Shown here piece after piece: positions 54,450 through 63,639 of a stretch of DNA of 64,000 bases. The DNA comes from Bradyrhizobium sp. AZCC 1719 (lineage in GTDB: Bacteria; Pseudomonadota; Alphaproteobacteria; Rhizobiales; Xanthobacteraceae): contig NZ_JAZHRU010000001.1 in NCBI RefSeq assembly GCF_036924525.1, forward strand, positions 372,001 through 436,000, written 5' to 3'. The translations under genes were made by a program, and so were the position numbers. How positions within the stretch are numbered: the stretch's first letter is position 1; every line of letters starts with the position of its first letter. Under the pieces are notes generated by a model, which had not been told where the DNA came from, searched no databases, and worked only from the letters and a program-made list of their open reading frames with translations.

Positions 54450-55537
54450 CCGTTCTGACCGAGGGTAGCGCCAAGCGCCGCAGCGGATACGCGTTGCGCC
54501 CTCCCGCCTCACTGACCCTCATCTGCCTGTTCGCCGCGCTGGCCGGCGCAGCGCTGATCGCGCTGACGGTAGGCGCTGCCGGAATTCCGCTGGCGCGGCT
54601 GCCGGCCGCACTCGGCCTGTGGGGTGACGCTGGGGCCGGTCCAAGCCTCGCGCGCGACCAGCTCGTGCTGTGGTCGATCCGGATTCCACGGATCGGCGCG
54701 GCCGCGATGATCGGCGCGCTGCTCGCGGCATCGGGCGCCATCATGCAGGGGCTGTTTCGCAACCCCCTCGCCGACCCCGCACTGGTCGGCGTTTCCTCCG
54801 GCGGCGCGCTGGCGGCGGCGGCTGCGATCGTCTTCACCGACAGCCAGATCGGTCAGAACTTCCGCTTCATGCAGCATCAGTTGCTGCCGATCGCGGCCTT
54901 CGCCGGTTCGCTCGCGACCACCGTCATCCTTTATTCGATCGCAAGCCGCTCCGGGCGGACGTCGATCGCGATTTTCCTGCTGGCCGGCATTGCCATTGCC
55001 GCCATCGCCAATGCCGGCATCGGGCTCCTCGTGTTCGTCGCCGACGATCGCCAGTTGCGCGACATCACGTTCTGGCTATTGGGCTCGCTGAGCGGCGCGA
55101 CCTGGCCCAAGCTCGCCACGCTGGCGCCGGTGCTGGGGTGCGCCGCTATCGCCTGCCTCTCGATTGCGCGTGGGCTCGACGTGCTGGTGCTCGGCGAGGC
55201 CGAGGCGTTCCATAGCGGCGTCGACGTCGAACGGCTGAAGCGGATTTCGATCATATTGGTGTCGGCGATGACGGGTGTGGCGGTTTCGGTCTGCGGCGTC
55301 GTCGGCTTTATCGGCATCGTGGTGCCACATCTGTTGCGGCTGGTGATCGGGCCGGCGCACCGGTTGCTGTTACCCGCTTCCATGCTGCTGGGCGCGGTGC
55401 TGCTGGTGGGCGCCGATACGCTGGCCCGCACCATCGTCGCGCCCGCGGAAATGCCGATCGGCATCCTGACGGCTGCGATCGGCGCGCCATTCTTTCTGGC
55501 GATGCTGCTCCGCCAGCGCGGGCTGGTTTCGCTATGA
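54446..55537 (+). CDS. hmuU: HmuU heme ABC transporter permease
   Basis: A 363-residue FecCD-family permease with about ten spans. RIPRIGAAAMIGALLAASGAIMQGLFRNPLADPALVGVSSGG is the family signature, and the ATPase-contacting loop lies around GLDVLVLGEAEAFHSGV. It forms the inner-membrane heme channel with HmuV. It overlaps both neighbours by four bases. Confidence 0.95.
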   Translation: MTVLTEGSAKRRSGYALRPPASLTLICLFAALAGAALIALTVGAAGIPLARLPAALGLWGDAGAGPSLARDQLVLWSIRIPRIGAAAMIGALLAASGAIMQGLFRNPLADPALVGVSSGGALAAAAAIVFTDSQIGQNFRFMQHQLLPIAAFAGSLATTVILYSIASRSGRTSIAIFLLAGIAIAAIANAGIGLLVFVADDRQLRDITFWLLGSLSGATWPKLATLAPVLGCAAIACLSIARGLDVLVLGEAEAFHSGVDVERLKRISIILVSAMTGVAVSVCGVVGFIGIVVPHLLRLVIGPAHRLLLPASMLLGAVLLVGADTLARTIVAPAEMPIGILTAAIGAPFFLAMLLRQRGLVSL

Positions 55538-56334
55538 CCGCCATTCTCGAAGCGCAGTCGGCTTCAATGGTCGTTGGCGGCGCCACGCTGGTCGATGGCA
55601 TTGATCTTTGCGTCGCTCCCGGCGAGATGGTCGCGATCGTCGGCCCCAACGGCGCCGGCAAATCGACGCTGCTGCGAATGCTGTCCGGCGATCTGCGCCC
55701 GACGCGCGGCCAGATCAGGCTGAAGCAGCGCGACATTCAAAGCTATCCGCCGCGCCTTCTCGCTCTCCACCGCGCGATGCTGTCGCAGCATGTCAACGTC
55801 ACCTTCCCGTTCACGGTCGAGGAGATCGTTCATATGGGTGCGGGTGATGCCGGCCGCGCCGCGGCGCAACGGCTGGTCGATGCGGCGCTCGGCGAGGTCG
55901 ATCTGGCGCATTTCAGCCAACGGCAATTGCCGACGCTCTCGGGCGGCGAACAGCAGCGCGCGCATTTCGCCCGCGTGCTGGTGCAACTCGCCTGCGGCGA
56001 GGCGCAGCATGGGCCGGGCCTCTTGCTGCTGGACGAGCCGACCTCGAGCCTCGACATGCGCCACCAGATCGACCTGGTGGAAACCGCAAAGCGGCGCGCG
56101 CAGAACGGCACGGCCGTCATCGCCGTGCTGCATGACCTCAATCTCGCCATGCGCTTCGCCGACCGCATCGTGCTCTTGCATCGGGGTAAGCTCGCCGTCG
56201 ATGGCGGCCGCAGCGATGCGATCACGGCCGAGACCATCCGCCGGATTTTTGAGGTCGATGTGAAGATCGACTATACTGACGCCGGCGTGCCGTTCCTGCT
56301 GCCGCAAACCATGCGGCCGGCTGCAGCGCAGTAA
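55534..56334 (+). CDS. hmuV: HmuV heme ABC transporter ATP-binding protein
   Basis: A 266-residue ABC ATPase: Walker A GPNGAGKST, signature LSGGEQQRAHFARVL, Walker B LLLLDEPTSSLD and switch His in VLHDL. The signature and Q-loop region (HVNVTFPFTVEEIVHMG) fit HmuV. It powers heme import through HmuU. It is the last gene of the hmuPTUV unit. Confidence 0.95.
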   Translation: MTAILEAQSASMVVGGATLVDGIDLCVAPGEMVAIVGPNGAGKSTLLRMLSGDLRPTRGQIRLKQRDIQSYPPRLLALHRAMLSQHVNVTFPFTVEEIVHMGAGDAGRAAAQRLVDAALGEVDLAHFSQRQLPTLSGGEQQRAHFARVLVQLACGEAQHGPGLLLLDEPTSSLDMRHQIDLVETAKRRAQNGTAVIAVLHDLNLAMRFADRIVLLHRGKLAVDGGRSDAITAETIRRIFEVDVKIDYTDAGVPFLLPQTMRPAAAQ

Positions 56335-56448
56335 CACCTAGACCTCAGCCTTATCCAACGCCGTTACGCGGCTTTCACAAAACTGTCAGCCGGCTGTAAC
56401 AGCCGCTGCGCAAGACACACCGCATCGCTATTCAACAGGAGATCCGCC

Positions 56449-57801
56449 ATGCGCGTGTCATTGCTCTGCTCCGTCGCGTCCATGTTTCTGGCCGGCGCCG
56501 CCTTCGCCCAAGGTGAAGGCGAGTTTCCCGCCACGCTGAAGGGCCACGCCGTGCTGCCGGCGCAGACCTTTATCGATGCGCCCGCTGATGCGCCTGACGA
56601 TCTCAAGACATCAGGCAAATACACCACCGGCCGCCGCGTCGACGCCGCGGGCACCGTGATGGGCAAGTCCTACGAACGCCCGACCGGCGTTTCGCTGCCG
56701 TTCAAGGGCCAGCCGCTGCAGGGCCATTCCGGCATCAAGGTGATGGCTGACGGCTCGTTCTGGGTGCTTACCGACAACGGCATGGGCTCGCGCTACAACT
56801 CGGCCGACTCGATGCTCTATCTGAACCGGCACAAGATCGACTGGGCGAGCGGCAAGATCGAGCGACAGGAAACCGTCTTCCTGCACGATCCCGACAAGAA
56901 GGTGCCGTTCCGCATCCTGCATGAGGACACCGCCAAGCGCTATCTCACCGGCGCGGATTTCGACACCGAAGGTTTTCAGATCATCGGAGACACCTTCTGG
57001 ATCGGCGACGAGTTCGGGCCCTATGTGCTGAAGGCCGACAAGACCGGCAAGGTCCTGGCGGTGTTCGAAACGACCGCCGACGGCAAGCCGGTGCGCTCGC
57101 CCGATCACTGGTCGGTGCAGTCGCCTGCAGCTCCAGGCGCCAGCTACACCACCGTCAACCTCCGCCGCTCCAAGGGCTATGAAGGTTTTGCCGGCTCGAA
57201 GGACGGCAAGTTCCTCTATGGCCTGCTCGAGGGCCCGCTGTGGAATGCCGAGAAGAAGGACTTTGAGAAGGTCGACGGCAAGGAAGCCGCGCGGATCCTC
57301 GAATTCGACGCCGCGGCCGAAAAATTCACCGGCCGCTATTGGCACTACGTGTTCGAGCAGAACGGCCACGCCATCGGCGATTTCAACATGATCGACGGAT
57401 CGCAGGGTCTGATCATCGAACGCGACAATGGCGAAGGCACCGCCGACAAGGCCTGCCCGGCCGGCCAGCGCGGCGAGAACTGTTTTGCGGACCTCGCCAA
57501 ATTCAAGCGCGTCTACAAGATCGAGCTCTCCGACGCCAATGTCGGCAAGCCGGTGCGCAAGATCGCCTATATCGACCTGATGAAGATCAAGGATCCCGAC
57601 AAGAAGGCGCGCAAACCGCTCAATGACGGCGTGCTGACCTTTCCGTTCTTCACCATCGAGAACGTCGAGCGCGTCGACGAGACGCATATCATCGTCGGCA
57701 ACGACAACAATCTGCCGTTCTCGTCGAGCCGCGATCCCAACAAGGCCGACGACAACGAGTTCGTGCTGCTGGAGGTGGGGGAATTCTTGAAGGCGAAGTG
57801 A
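56449..57801 (+). CDS. Secreted esterase-like/phytase-like protein (PF13449 type)
   Basis: A 450-residue exported protein with a signal peptide (CSVASMFLAGAAFAQ). The domain, annotated as esterase-like activity of phytase, covers most of the chain: GHSGIKVMADGSFWVLTDNGMGSRYNS, GDTFWIGDEFGPYVLKAD, YEGFAGSKDGKFLYGLLEG and HIIVGNDNNLPFSSSRDP. It is a beta-propeller-type fold, probably periplasmic, that may hydrolyse phosphate esters. AGGAGATC precedes the ATG. It lies 114 bp after hmuV and has no clear link to heme. Confidence 0.85.
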   Translation: MRVSLLCSVASMFLAGAAFAQGEGEFPATLKGHAVLPAQTFIDAPADAPDDLKTSGKYTTGRRVDAAGTVMGKSYERPTGVSLPFKGQPLQGHSGIKVMADGSFWVLTDNGMGSRYNSADSMLYLNRHKIDWASGKIERQETVFLHDPDKKVPFRILHEDTAKRYLTGADFDTEGFQIIGDTFWIGDEFGPYVLKADKTGKVLAVFETTADGKPVRSPDHWSVQSPAAPGASYTTVNLRRSKGYEGFAGSKDGKFLYGLLEGPLWNAEKKDFEKVDGKEAARILEFDAAAEKFTGRYWHYVFEQNGHAIGDFNMIDGSQGLIIERDNGEGTADKACPAGQRGENCFADLAKFKRVYKIELSDANVGKPVRKIAYIDLMKIKDPDKKARKPLNDGVLTFPFFTIENVERVDETHIIVGNDNNLPFSSSRDPNKADDNEFVLLEVGEFLKAK

Positions 57802-57825
57802 TTCTATCGTCTCAGCCGCTCTACC

Positions 57826-57932
57826 CGTCGTCGCCCGGCTTGACCGGGCGATCCAGTACGCCGCGGCGCCTATCGTGTGTACATTCTGGCGCTGCGGAGT
57901 ACTGGATGCCCCGCCTTCGCGGGGCATGACGG
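57826..57932. repeat. Palindromic repeat, family E (compact copy)
   Basis: CGTCGTCGCCCGG, then GACCGGGCGATCCAGTACG and GAGTACTGGATGCCCC, with a terminal small hairpin CCCCGCCTTCGCGGGG. It lies between the convergent esterase and MuiA genes. Related blocks occur at 16090-16293 and 38746-38785. Confidence 0.75.
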
Positions 57933-57953
57933 AGAAGATGATCGGTTAACGCC

Positions 57954-59612
57954 TCACCCCGCAGGCACCATCACCACGCCCTTGTCCTTGGGCCAGCGTA
58001 TGCGCCACGCGAAGTTGATATCCCTCACCTCGCCCGGCTTGGCCTCGAACGCCCATTCCAGCACGCCGCGCTTGTCGCGGAGGTTGCTTGCCGTCGGCGG
58101 CGTCGTGGACGACAGCATCTCGACCTGGATTTCCTCGTTCTCGCTGACCGGCAACTGATCCTCTATCGCGATCCGGATCGGGAAATCATGGCCGTTGCGC
58201 ACGGTGGTCTTGAACGCGCGCTCGTCGGTCTTCGACGTCGTCACGATCAGGCCGGCCGATCCCTCGTTGCGCTTGAGAACCGCGCGTTCGATCTTGATCT
58301 TGTCGTCGGCGCCGAAGCCGAGCCGCACGGTCTCGTCCTTGGCCGCGGCGGCCATATGGCCACGGCCGACGAACACGCCGTCGCGGTAGATCGAGACTCG
58401 GCCGGGCAATAGCGGCGCGTCCTCGTTCTGCTTGAAGTTCGCCTCGAGGAACGCGGTCGGGTCTTTCACCGGGGCGGCGCGGACCGCGAGATCAGGCGCG
58501 AGCGTTACGCTAGAGACGCGTAGGCTCTTGGCGCCTTCGCTGGCACCGAGGCTGACGCGGCCGGGAATTTTGAACACCACCTGGAAGCCGCTGACATCAG
58601 CCGTGGCCTGCTGTTCGTCGGCACGTTCGGCGAGGGATTCCGCCACCTTCGCGGCAGGCGCTGGCACCGAGCGGAACCTGTTATCTATCGCACCGCTGAC
58701 GGACGCCCGAGGCCGCGGCGGTTGCGGATACTGCACGATCAGCGGATTGAGTTCGAGCGCGCTGCCGCCGCGCGCCGTGCGCACGGTGGAGACGCTGAGC
58801 GCGACGTTCGACCAATCCTCTCCGGTGGCCTGCGTGATTTCGGCGCGGCGCACCAGTTCGAGCGCGGGCTTGCGGTCTTTCGCGCCGGTATCGAGACGGG
58901 CATCATAGAGCGGCGTCCAGCGCGCGCTGCGCACCGCATAGGTCACCCGCAGCGTCGCCTTGGTCGCGGCAGCCGCCGCGAGCTCGATCCGCACCTCCAG
59001 CTTGTTCGGCGGCTTCTGCGCCTTGTCCTGCTCGAGGCGCGCGATTTCGCGGTCGAGGTCGCGCTGCTTGCGTTCGGCATCGCGGATCGTGGCCTCGGTG
59101 CTGGCGACTTCTTCGCCAACCGCGGCAAAGGCCGCGCGCCATTCGGATATCGGCCGCGCCTCGCCCTTGTCGCCGATCCCGACCGGCGCGATATCCGCAA
59201 ATCGCTCGGCGAACTTGCGCCGCGCTCTCGCCGCATCGATCGCGCCCTGCAAATTGACCCGCTCGTCCTTCAGCGCCTCGATGCGCTTGTCGAGTTCGGG
59301 CAAATTGACTGGCGGTGCCGCGCGCGGCGGCTTGGCGTCGATCGCGCCAATCGTGAGCTTTGCGCCGGCCTCACCCTCGACCCGCAGCGACGTGGGGTCG
59401 AGCGTGAGCGGAAAATCCTTGAGAACAGCGGAATTCTCGCCGGCCGGCAGATCGAGCGTGACGAGGCGCGTCACGCTGGCGCCGTCGGGATAGACGGTGA
59501 CGGCATCCACCGCCGAGCTCGCGGCGATGTCGGCGGCCTGCGCCTCACCGGCGGCAAGCGCCGTCAGAACGACGAGGCTCGTCGTCAAAAAGCTGTTCGC
59601 AATCAATCGCAT
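57954..59612 (-). CDS. MuiA-family (mucoidy inhibitor A) exported protein
   Basis: A 552-residue protein with a signal peptide (TTSLVVLTALAAGEAQAAD). An N-terminal DUF4140 part (VDAVTVYPDGASVTRLVTLDLPAGENSAVLKDFP) is followed by a coiled coil (about 90-190) and a C-terminal DUF4139 domain (LRVTYAVRSARWTPLYDARLD and the end NFAWRIRWPKDKGVVMVPAG). The family was named from an effect on mucoidy; its biochemical role is unknown. The ATG at 59612 has AGGAGGG upstream and is preferred over 59666. Confidence 0.87.
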   Translation of the reverse strand: MRLIANSFLTTSLVVLTALAAGEAQAADIAASSAVDAVTVYPDGASVTRLVTLDLPAGENSAVLKDFPLTLDPTSLRVEGEAGAKLTIGAIDAKPPRAAPPVNLPELDKRIEALKDERVNLQGAIDAARARRKFAERFADIAPVGIGDKGEARPISEWRAAFAAVGEEVASTEATIRDAERKQRDLDREIARLEQDKAQKPPNKLEVRIELAAAAATKATLRVTYAVRSARWTPLYDARLDTGAKDRKPALELVRRAEITQATGEDWSNVALSVSTVRTARGGSALELNPLIVQYPQPPRPRASVSGAIDNRFRSVPAPAAKVAESLAERADEQQATADVSGFQVVFKIPGRVSLGASEGAKSLRVSSVTLAPDLAVRAAPVKDPTAFLEANFKQNEDAPLLPGRVSIYRDGVFVGRGHMAAAAKDETVRLGFGADDKIKIERAVLKRNEGSAGLIVTTSKTDERAFKTTVRNGHDFPIRIAIEDQLPVSENEEIQVEMLSSTTPPTASNLRDKRGVLEWAFEAKPGEVRDINFAWRIRWPKDKGVVMVPAG

Positions 59613-59770
59613 GGATACCCTCCTGAACCGCCCGCCGGATGGCGGCGGACAAACAACGCCCACCACTCCCGGTCATGAGACGCGGCGAGGAAGGAATCGG
59701 TTCGATCGGGATTTTCGCCGCGGCAGCACCGCAGCGAAGGACCTTCCCCGGAAGGAAGGGGATGCGCGTT

Positions 59771-61360
59771 TTAAAACGCCAACGCCTTGGCCTGCTTCAC
59801 CTGCGGCAGTGCCTGCACCTTGGCAAGTACGTCGGCCGGCACGGGACCGTCGATCTCGACCAGCGCGATGGCGTCGCCGCCCTGCTTGACGCGGCCGAGA
59901 TGGAAGGTGGCGATGTTGATCTTGGCGTCGCCGAGCAGGCTGGCGAAGCTGCCGATGAAGCCGGGCTTGTCTTCGTTGGTGACATAGATCATCGACTTGC
60001 CGAACTCAGCGTCGACGCGGATGCCCTTGATGTCGACCAGCCGCGGCTTGCCGTCGTGATAGACGGTGCCGGAGACGGAACGCTCCTGCCGTTCGGTGGT
60101 GACGGTCACCGTGATCAGGCTTTCGTAGTCGCTCTGCGCCGCGCGCACGATCTCGTCGACCACCATGCCGCGCTCCTTCGCGACGACCGGCGCGGAGACC
60201 ACGTTGACCTCGCCCAGCATCGGGCGCAGCAGGCCCGACAGCACCGCAGAGGTGATCGCCTTGATCTTCATCTCGGCGACGTGTCCCTCATAGGTGATCT
60301 CCGTCTTCAGGATGCCGCTCTCGGTGAGCTGGCCCGCGAACGAGCCGAGCTTTTCGGCGAGCTCGATGAACGGCTTCAGCTTCGGCGCTTCCTCCGCCGT
60401 GATCGAGGGGAAGTTCACCGCGTTCGAGATCGCGCCGGTGAGAAGATAGTCCGACATCTGCTCGGCGACCTGCAGCGCGACGTTCTCCTGCGCTTCCGTG
60501 GTGGAGGCGCCAAGATGCGGCGTACAGATCACGTTGGGATGGCCGAACAGCACGTTCTTGGTGGCGGGCTCCTCGACGAAGACGTCGAAGGCGGCGCCGG
60601 CGACATGCTTGGAATTCAGCGCATCGAGCAACGCCTGCTCGTCGACCAAACCGCCGCGCGCGCAATTGATAATGCGGACGCCCTTCTTCATCTTGGCGAG
60701 CGCCGCCGCGTCGATGATGTTCCTGGTCTTCTCGGTCAGCGGCGTGTGTAGCGTGATGAAGTCGGCGCGCTTGAACAATTCGTCGAGCTCGACCTTCTCG
60801 ACGCCGATATCCTTGGCGCGCTCCGGCGACAGGAACGGATCGAACGCGACCACCTTCATGCGCAGCCCCAGCGCGCGGTCGGCGGCGATCGAGCCGATAT
60901 TGCCGCAGCCGACCACCCCTAAGGTCTTGCCGGTGATCTCGACGCCCATGAAGCGGTTCTTCTCCCACTTGCCGGCCTGCGTCGAGGCGTCGGCCTGCGG
61001 AATTTCACGCGCCAGCGCCAGCATCAAAGTGATCGCGTGTTCAGCGGTGGTGATGGAATTGCCGAACGGCGTGTTCATCACGATGATGCCCTTGGCGGTC
61101 GCCGCGGGAATTTCGACGTTGTCGACGCCGATGCCGGCGCGGCCGATCACTTTCAGCTTCTTCGCCTTGTCGATGATCTTCGCGGTCGCCTTCGTCGCCG
61201 AGCGGATCGCCAGGCCATCGTAGTTGCCGATGATTTCGGCGAGCTTGTCCTTGTCCTTGCCGAGATTGGGCTGGAAGTCGACCTCGACGCCGCGATCCTT
61301 GAAGATCTGGACGGCGGCGGGAGATAGCGCGTCGGAAATGAGAACTTTGGGTTTGGACAT
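59771..61360 (-). CDS. serA: D-3-phosphoglycerate dehydrogenase
   Basis: A 529-residue SerA of the long, ACT-containing type. The Rossmann motif is VVGCGNIGSIAADRA, the catalytic Arg is in INCARGGLVDE, the Glu in VFVEEPA and the His in CTPHLGAST. The last 75 residues are an ACT domain (MIYVTNEDKPGFIGSFASLLGDAKINIATFHLGR) for serine feedback. It makes phosphohydroxypyruvate, the first step of serine synthesis. The ATG at 61360 has GAAGGAAA upstream. It follows serC by about 168 bp with a palindromic repeat in between. Confidence 0.95.
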   Translation of the reverse strand: MSKPKVLISDALSPAAVQIFKDRGVEVDFQPNLGKDKDKLAEIIGNYDGLAIRSATKATAKIIDKAKKLKVIGRAGIGVDNVEIPAATAKGIIVMNTPFGNSITTAEHAITLMLALAREIPQADASTQAGKWEKNRFMGVEITGKTLGVVGCGNIGSIAADRALGLRMKVVAFDPFLSPERAKDIGVEKVELDELFKRADFITLHTPLTEKTRNIIDAAALAKMKKGVRIINCARGGLVDEQALLDALNSKHVAGAAFDVFVEEPATKNVLFGHPNVICTPHLGASTTEAQENVALQVAEQMSDYLLTGAISNAVNFPSITAEEAPKLKPFIELAEKLGSFAGQLTESGILKTEITYEGHVAEMKIKAITSAVLSGLLRPMLGEVNVVSAPVVAKERGMVVDEIVRAAQSDYESLITVTVTTERQERSVSGTVYHDGKPRLVDIKGIRVDAEFGKSMIYVTNEDKPGFIGSFASLLGDAKINIATFHLGRVKQGGDAIALVEIDGPVPADVLAKVQALPQVKQAKALAF

Positions 61361-61379
61361 TGCGGTGTTTCCTTCACAC

Positions 61380-61523
61380 CTTCCCCTGGAGGGGGAAGGT
61401 CGGCGCGAAGCGCCGGGATGGGGTGAAACTGTCGATGCGAATTCTGCGTGCGTCGGGTGCGGAGAGATCACCCCGCCCCGCCGCACCTACGCTGCGTCGA
61501 CCCTCCCCCTCCAGGGGAGGGTC
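61380..61523. repeat. Palindromic repeat, family F, between serC and serA
   Basis: A hairpin around CCCCTGGAGGGGG (61384-61397) and a second around CCCCTCCAGGGG (61506-61517) are related by inversion and flank about 100 bp, so the whole block can also pair end to end. Lying inside the serC-serA operon, it might change the ratio of the two products or supply an additional mRNA end. Confidence 0.7.
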
Positions 61524-61528
61524 GAGCA

Positions 61529-62701
61529 TCAAGCCGCCTTCGGCAGCGCGGCCTTGGTCTCGGCAAACGCCCAGTCGATCCACTGCGTCAGCAGCGCGAC
61601 GTCGGAGGCTTCTACCGTGGCGCCGCACCAGATCCGCAGGCCCGCGGGCGCATCGCGGTAATAGGCGAAGTCGTAACCGGCGGCTTCCTTCTCCACCAGC
61701 GCAACCAGCTTCTTGGAGAACTCGGCCTGCGCGTCGGCGGTCAGCGAGGTGATCGCGGGATCGATGAACTTCAGGCACACCGAGGTGTTGGAGCGGATCG
61801 ACGCATCCTTGGCCAGGAAGTCGATCCACGGCGTTTTCGCCTTCCAGTCCGACAGCACCTTGGTGTTGGCGTCGGCGCGCGCGATCAGGGCCTTCAGGCC
61901 GCCGATCGATTTCGCCCAGTTCAAGGCATCGAGATAGTCCTCGACGCACAACATCGACGGCGTGTTGATGGTCTCGCCCTCGAAGATGCCCTGATTGAGC
62001 TTGCCGCCCTTGGTGAGGCGGAAAATCTTCGGCAGCGGCCAGGCCGGCTTGTAGGTCTCGAGCCGCTCCACCGCGCGCGGTGAGAGGATCAGCATGCCGT
62101 GCGCGGCCTCGCCGCCCAGCGCCTTCTGCCAGGAGAACGTCACTACATCGAGTTTTGCGAAATCGAGTGCTTGCGCAAACGCAGCCGACGTCGCGTCGCA
62201 AATCGTGAGGCCTTGGCGGTCCGCGCTGATCCAGTCGGCGTTCGGCACGCGCACGCCTGACGTCGTGCCGTTCCAGGTGAAGACGATGTCGGAAGCCTGA
62301 TCGACCTTACTCAAATCGGGAAGATCGCCATAGCCGGCGTGCAGCTTGGTGACGTCCTTGAGCTTCAATTCCTTGACGATGTCGCTGACCCAGCCCTCGC
62401 CGAAGGATTCCCAGGCGATCGTGGTGACGGGGCGCGCACCGAGCAGCGACCACAACGCCATTTCGACCGCGCCGGTATCGGACGCCGGCACGATGCCGAT
62501 CTTGTAGTCGGCCGGCACTTCCAGCACTTCGCGCGTCAATTCGATCGCGAGCTTGAGCCGCGCTTTACCGATCTTCGCGCGGTGCGAGCGGCCGAGGGCT
62601 GCGTCCTTGAGATTTTGGGGATTCCAGCCGGGGCGCTTGGCACAGGGGCCGGAGGAAAAATGCGGCACGTTCGGCCGCGAAGCGGGCTTCGCTACGGTCA
62701 T
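61529..62701 (-). CDS. serC: Phosphoserine aminotransferase
   Basis: A 390-residue PLP enzyme of the alphaproteobacterial SerC type: [21 protein letters not shown] at the start, the PLP lysine in [15 protein letters not shown], and [15 protein letters not shown]. It converts phosphohydroxypyruvate and glutamate to phosphoserine. The ATG at 62701 is preceded by GGAAGGA, which lies in a hairpin of the upstream leader RNA. It heads the serC-serA operon. Confidence 0.95.
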   Translation of the reverse strand: MTVAKPASRPNVPHFSSGPCAKRPGWNPQNLKDAALGRSHRAKIGKARLKLAIELTREVLEVPADYKIGIVPASDTGAVEMALWSLLGARPVTTIAWESFGEGWVSDIVKELKLKDVTKLHAGYGDLPDLSKVDQASDIVFTWNGTTSGVRVPNADWISADRQGLTICDATSAAFAQALDFAKLDVVTFSWQKALGGEAAHGMLILSPRAVERLETYKPAWPLPKIFRLTKGGKLNQGIFEGETINTPSMLCVEDYLDALNWAKSIGGLKALIARADANTKVLSDWKAKTPWIDFLAKDASIRSNTSVCLKFIDPAITSLTADAQAEFSKKLVALVEKEAAGYDFAYYRDAPAGLRIWCGATVEASDVALLTQWIDWAFAETKAALPKAA

Positions 62702-62702
62702 G

Positions 62703-62752
62703 ATCTATCCTTCCAGATAGTAAGCCTCCCGTTGGGGGGAGGTGTCCCGCCG
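62703..62752 (-). ncRNA. serC leader RNA (candidate cis-regulatory structure)
   Basis: Two consecutive hairpins precede serC on its strand. The first pairs CCTCCC with GGGAGG (62725-62742). The second pairs CTATC with GATAG (62705-62720) and holds GGAAG of the ribosome site in its loop. A final stem overlapping the ribosome site directly before serC is the described feature of the alphaproteobacterial serC leader motif. It could control translation in response to serine or a related metabolite; the ligand is not known. Confidence 0.7.
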
Positions 62753-62780
62753 CGGTCATTAGGGGAATCGGGCCCGATCG

Positions 62781-62975
62781 TCAAGAAGCTTCGGGTGCTT
62801 CACGCTCGATTGATGGCTGTTCGTCCTCTGAAGACTGCGGCCCTTGCTGCAGAAGTTCGGCTGCATCGGTGACCAGCTTGGCGGCCTCCCGCCGGCTCGA
62901 TACCTTCAAAATACTGGTCTCCCCGGCCTGCACGACATATTCGCTTCCGATCCGGACAATCGAATATTTCTTCAT
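62781..62975 (-). CDS. Small hypothetical protein (64 aa)
   Basis: A 64-residue soluble protein: MKKYSIVRIGSEYVVQAGETSILKV looks like a small beta-sheet, followed by a helix (SRREAAKLVTDAAELLQQ) and an acidic disordered tail. No known domain. The ATG at 62975 is preferred over 63020 because the extra residues look non-coding. It is upstream of serC on the same strand with about 80 bp between. Confidence 0.6.
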   Translation of the reverse strand: MKKYSIVRIGSEYVVQAGETSILKVSSRREAAKLVTDAAELLQQGPQSSEDEQPSIEREAPEAS

Positions 62976-63151
62976 TGGAAATCCCCAAAGCCGCCCAAGC
63001 CCCATGGGAGACGCCGGCATAGCGGAGACGCTCCTGTCCGTAAAATCACGGACGCACGCGTAGTTTATCGCTTGTTAACTGGATCGAACACCGACAACTA
63101 CCTCAGGCATTGGTCGCAAATGCGCTTCAACCGCAGGCGAAGTCAGAGAAG

Positions 63152-63622
63152 TCAGAATCGCAACGTCATGCCGACATGGCTGCGCGCAAAACCCAAGCGC
63201 TCGTAAAACCGCTGCGCATCGACGCGGGTGTGATGCGTCAGCAATTCGACCAGTTTGCATTCCCTCGCGCGCGCTTCCACAACCGCCCACTGCACCATCT
63301 GCTCGCCGATGCCGCGGCTGCGGCAGTGGCTGGCGACGCGGACATCCTCGATCAGGCCGCGCGAAGCGCCCTGCGAGCTCAGCCCCGGCAGAATGCATAG
63401 CTGCAGGCAACCGACCACAGCGGCCTCGCCGTCCTCGGCGACGACGAGAAAGATGTTCGGATCGTGCTGCAGCCGTTCAAAGGCCGTGAAATAGGATTGG
63501 GGCAGTGGATCTTCGATCCGCTCGCGCGCGCCGCCGAGCGGATCGTCCGCCAGCATGGCGATGATGGCGCCGACGTCCTCGCGGCGCGCGGGGCGGATAG
63601 TGATCCTCGCAATCTCAGCCAT
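63152..63622 (-). CDS. GNAT-family N-acetyltransferase
   Basis: A 156-residue single-domain acetyltransferase: ITIRPARREDVGAIIAMLADDPLG at the start, the acetyl-CoA loop VASHCRSRGIGEQMVQWAV (R/Q-x-x-G-x-G/A form) and the C-terminal RFYERLGFARSHVGM. The substrate cannot be inferred. It starts 17 bp after the upstream glutathione S-transferase gene ends and is probably co-transcribed with it. Confidence 0.9.
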   Translation of the reverse strand: MAEIARITIRPARREDVGAIIAMLADDPLGGARERIEDPLPQSYFTAFERLQHDPNIFLVVAEDGEAAVVGCLQLCILPGLSSQGASRGLIEDVRVASHCRSRGIGEQMVQWAVVEARARECKLVELLTHHTRVDAQRFYERLGFARSHVGMTLRF

Positions 63623-63639
63623 GATGCATTCCGGTGAAG

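Noticed and set aside
59766..59779. Palindrome GCGTTTTAAAACGC at the end of serA
   Set aside because: It overlaps the last codons and stop of serA, has no loop or T-run suited to a terminator, and is probably a by-product of coding sequence.
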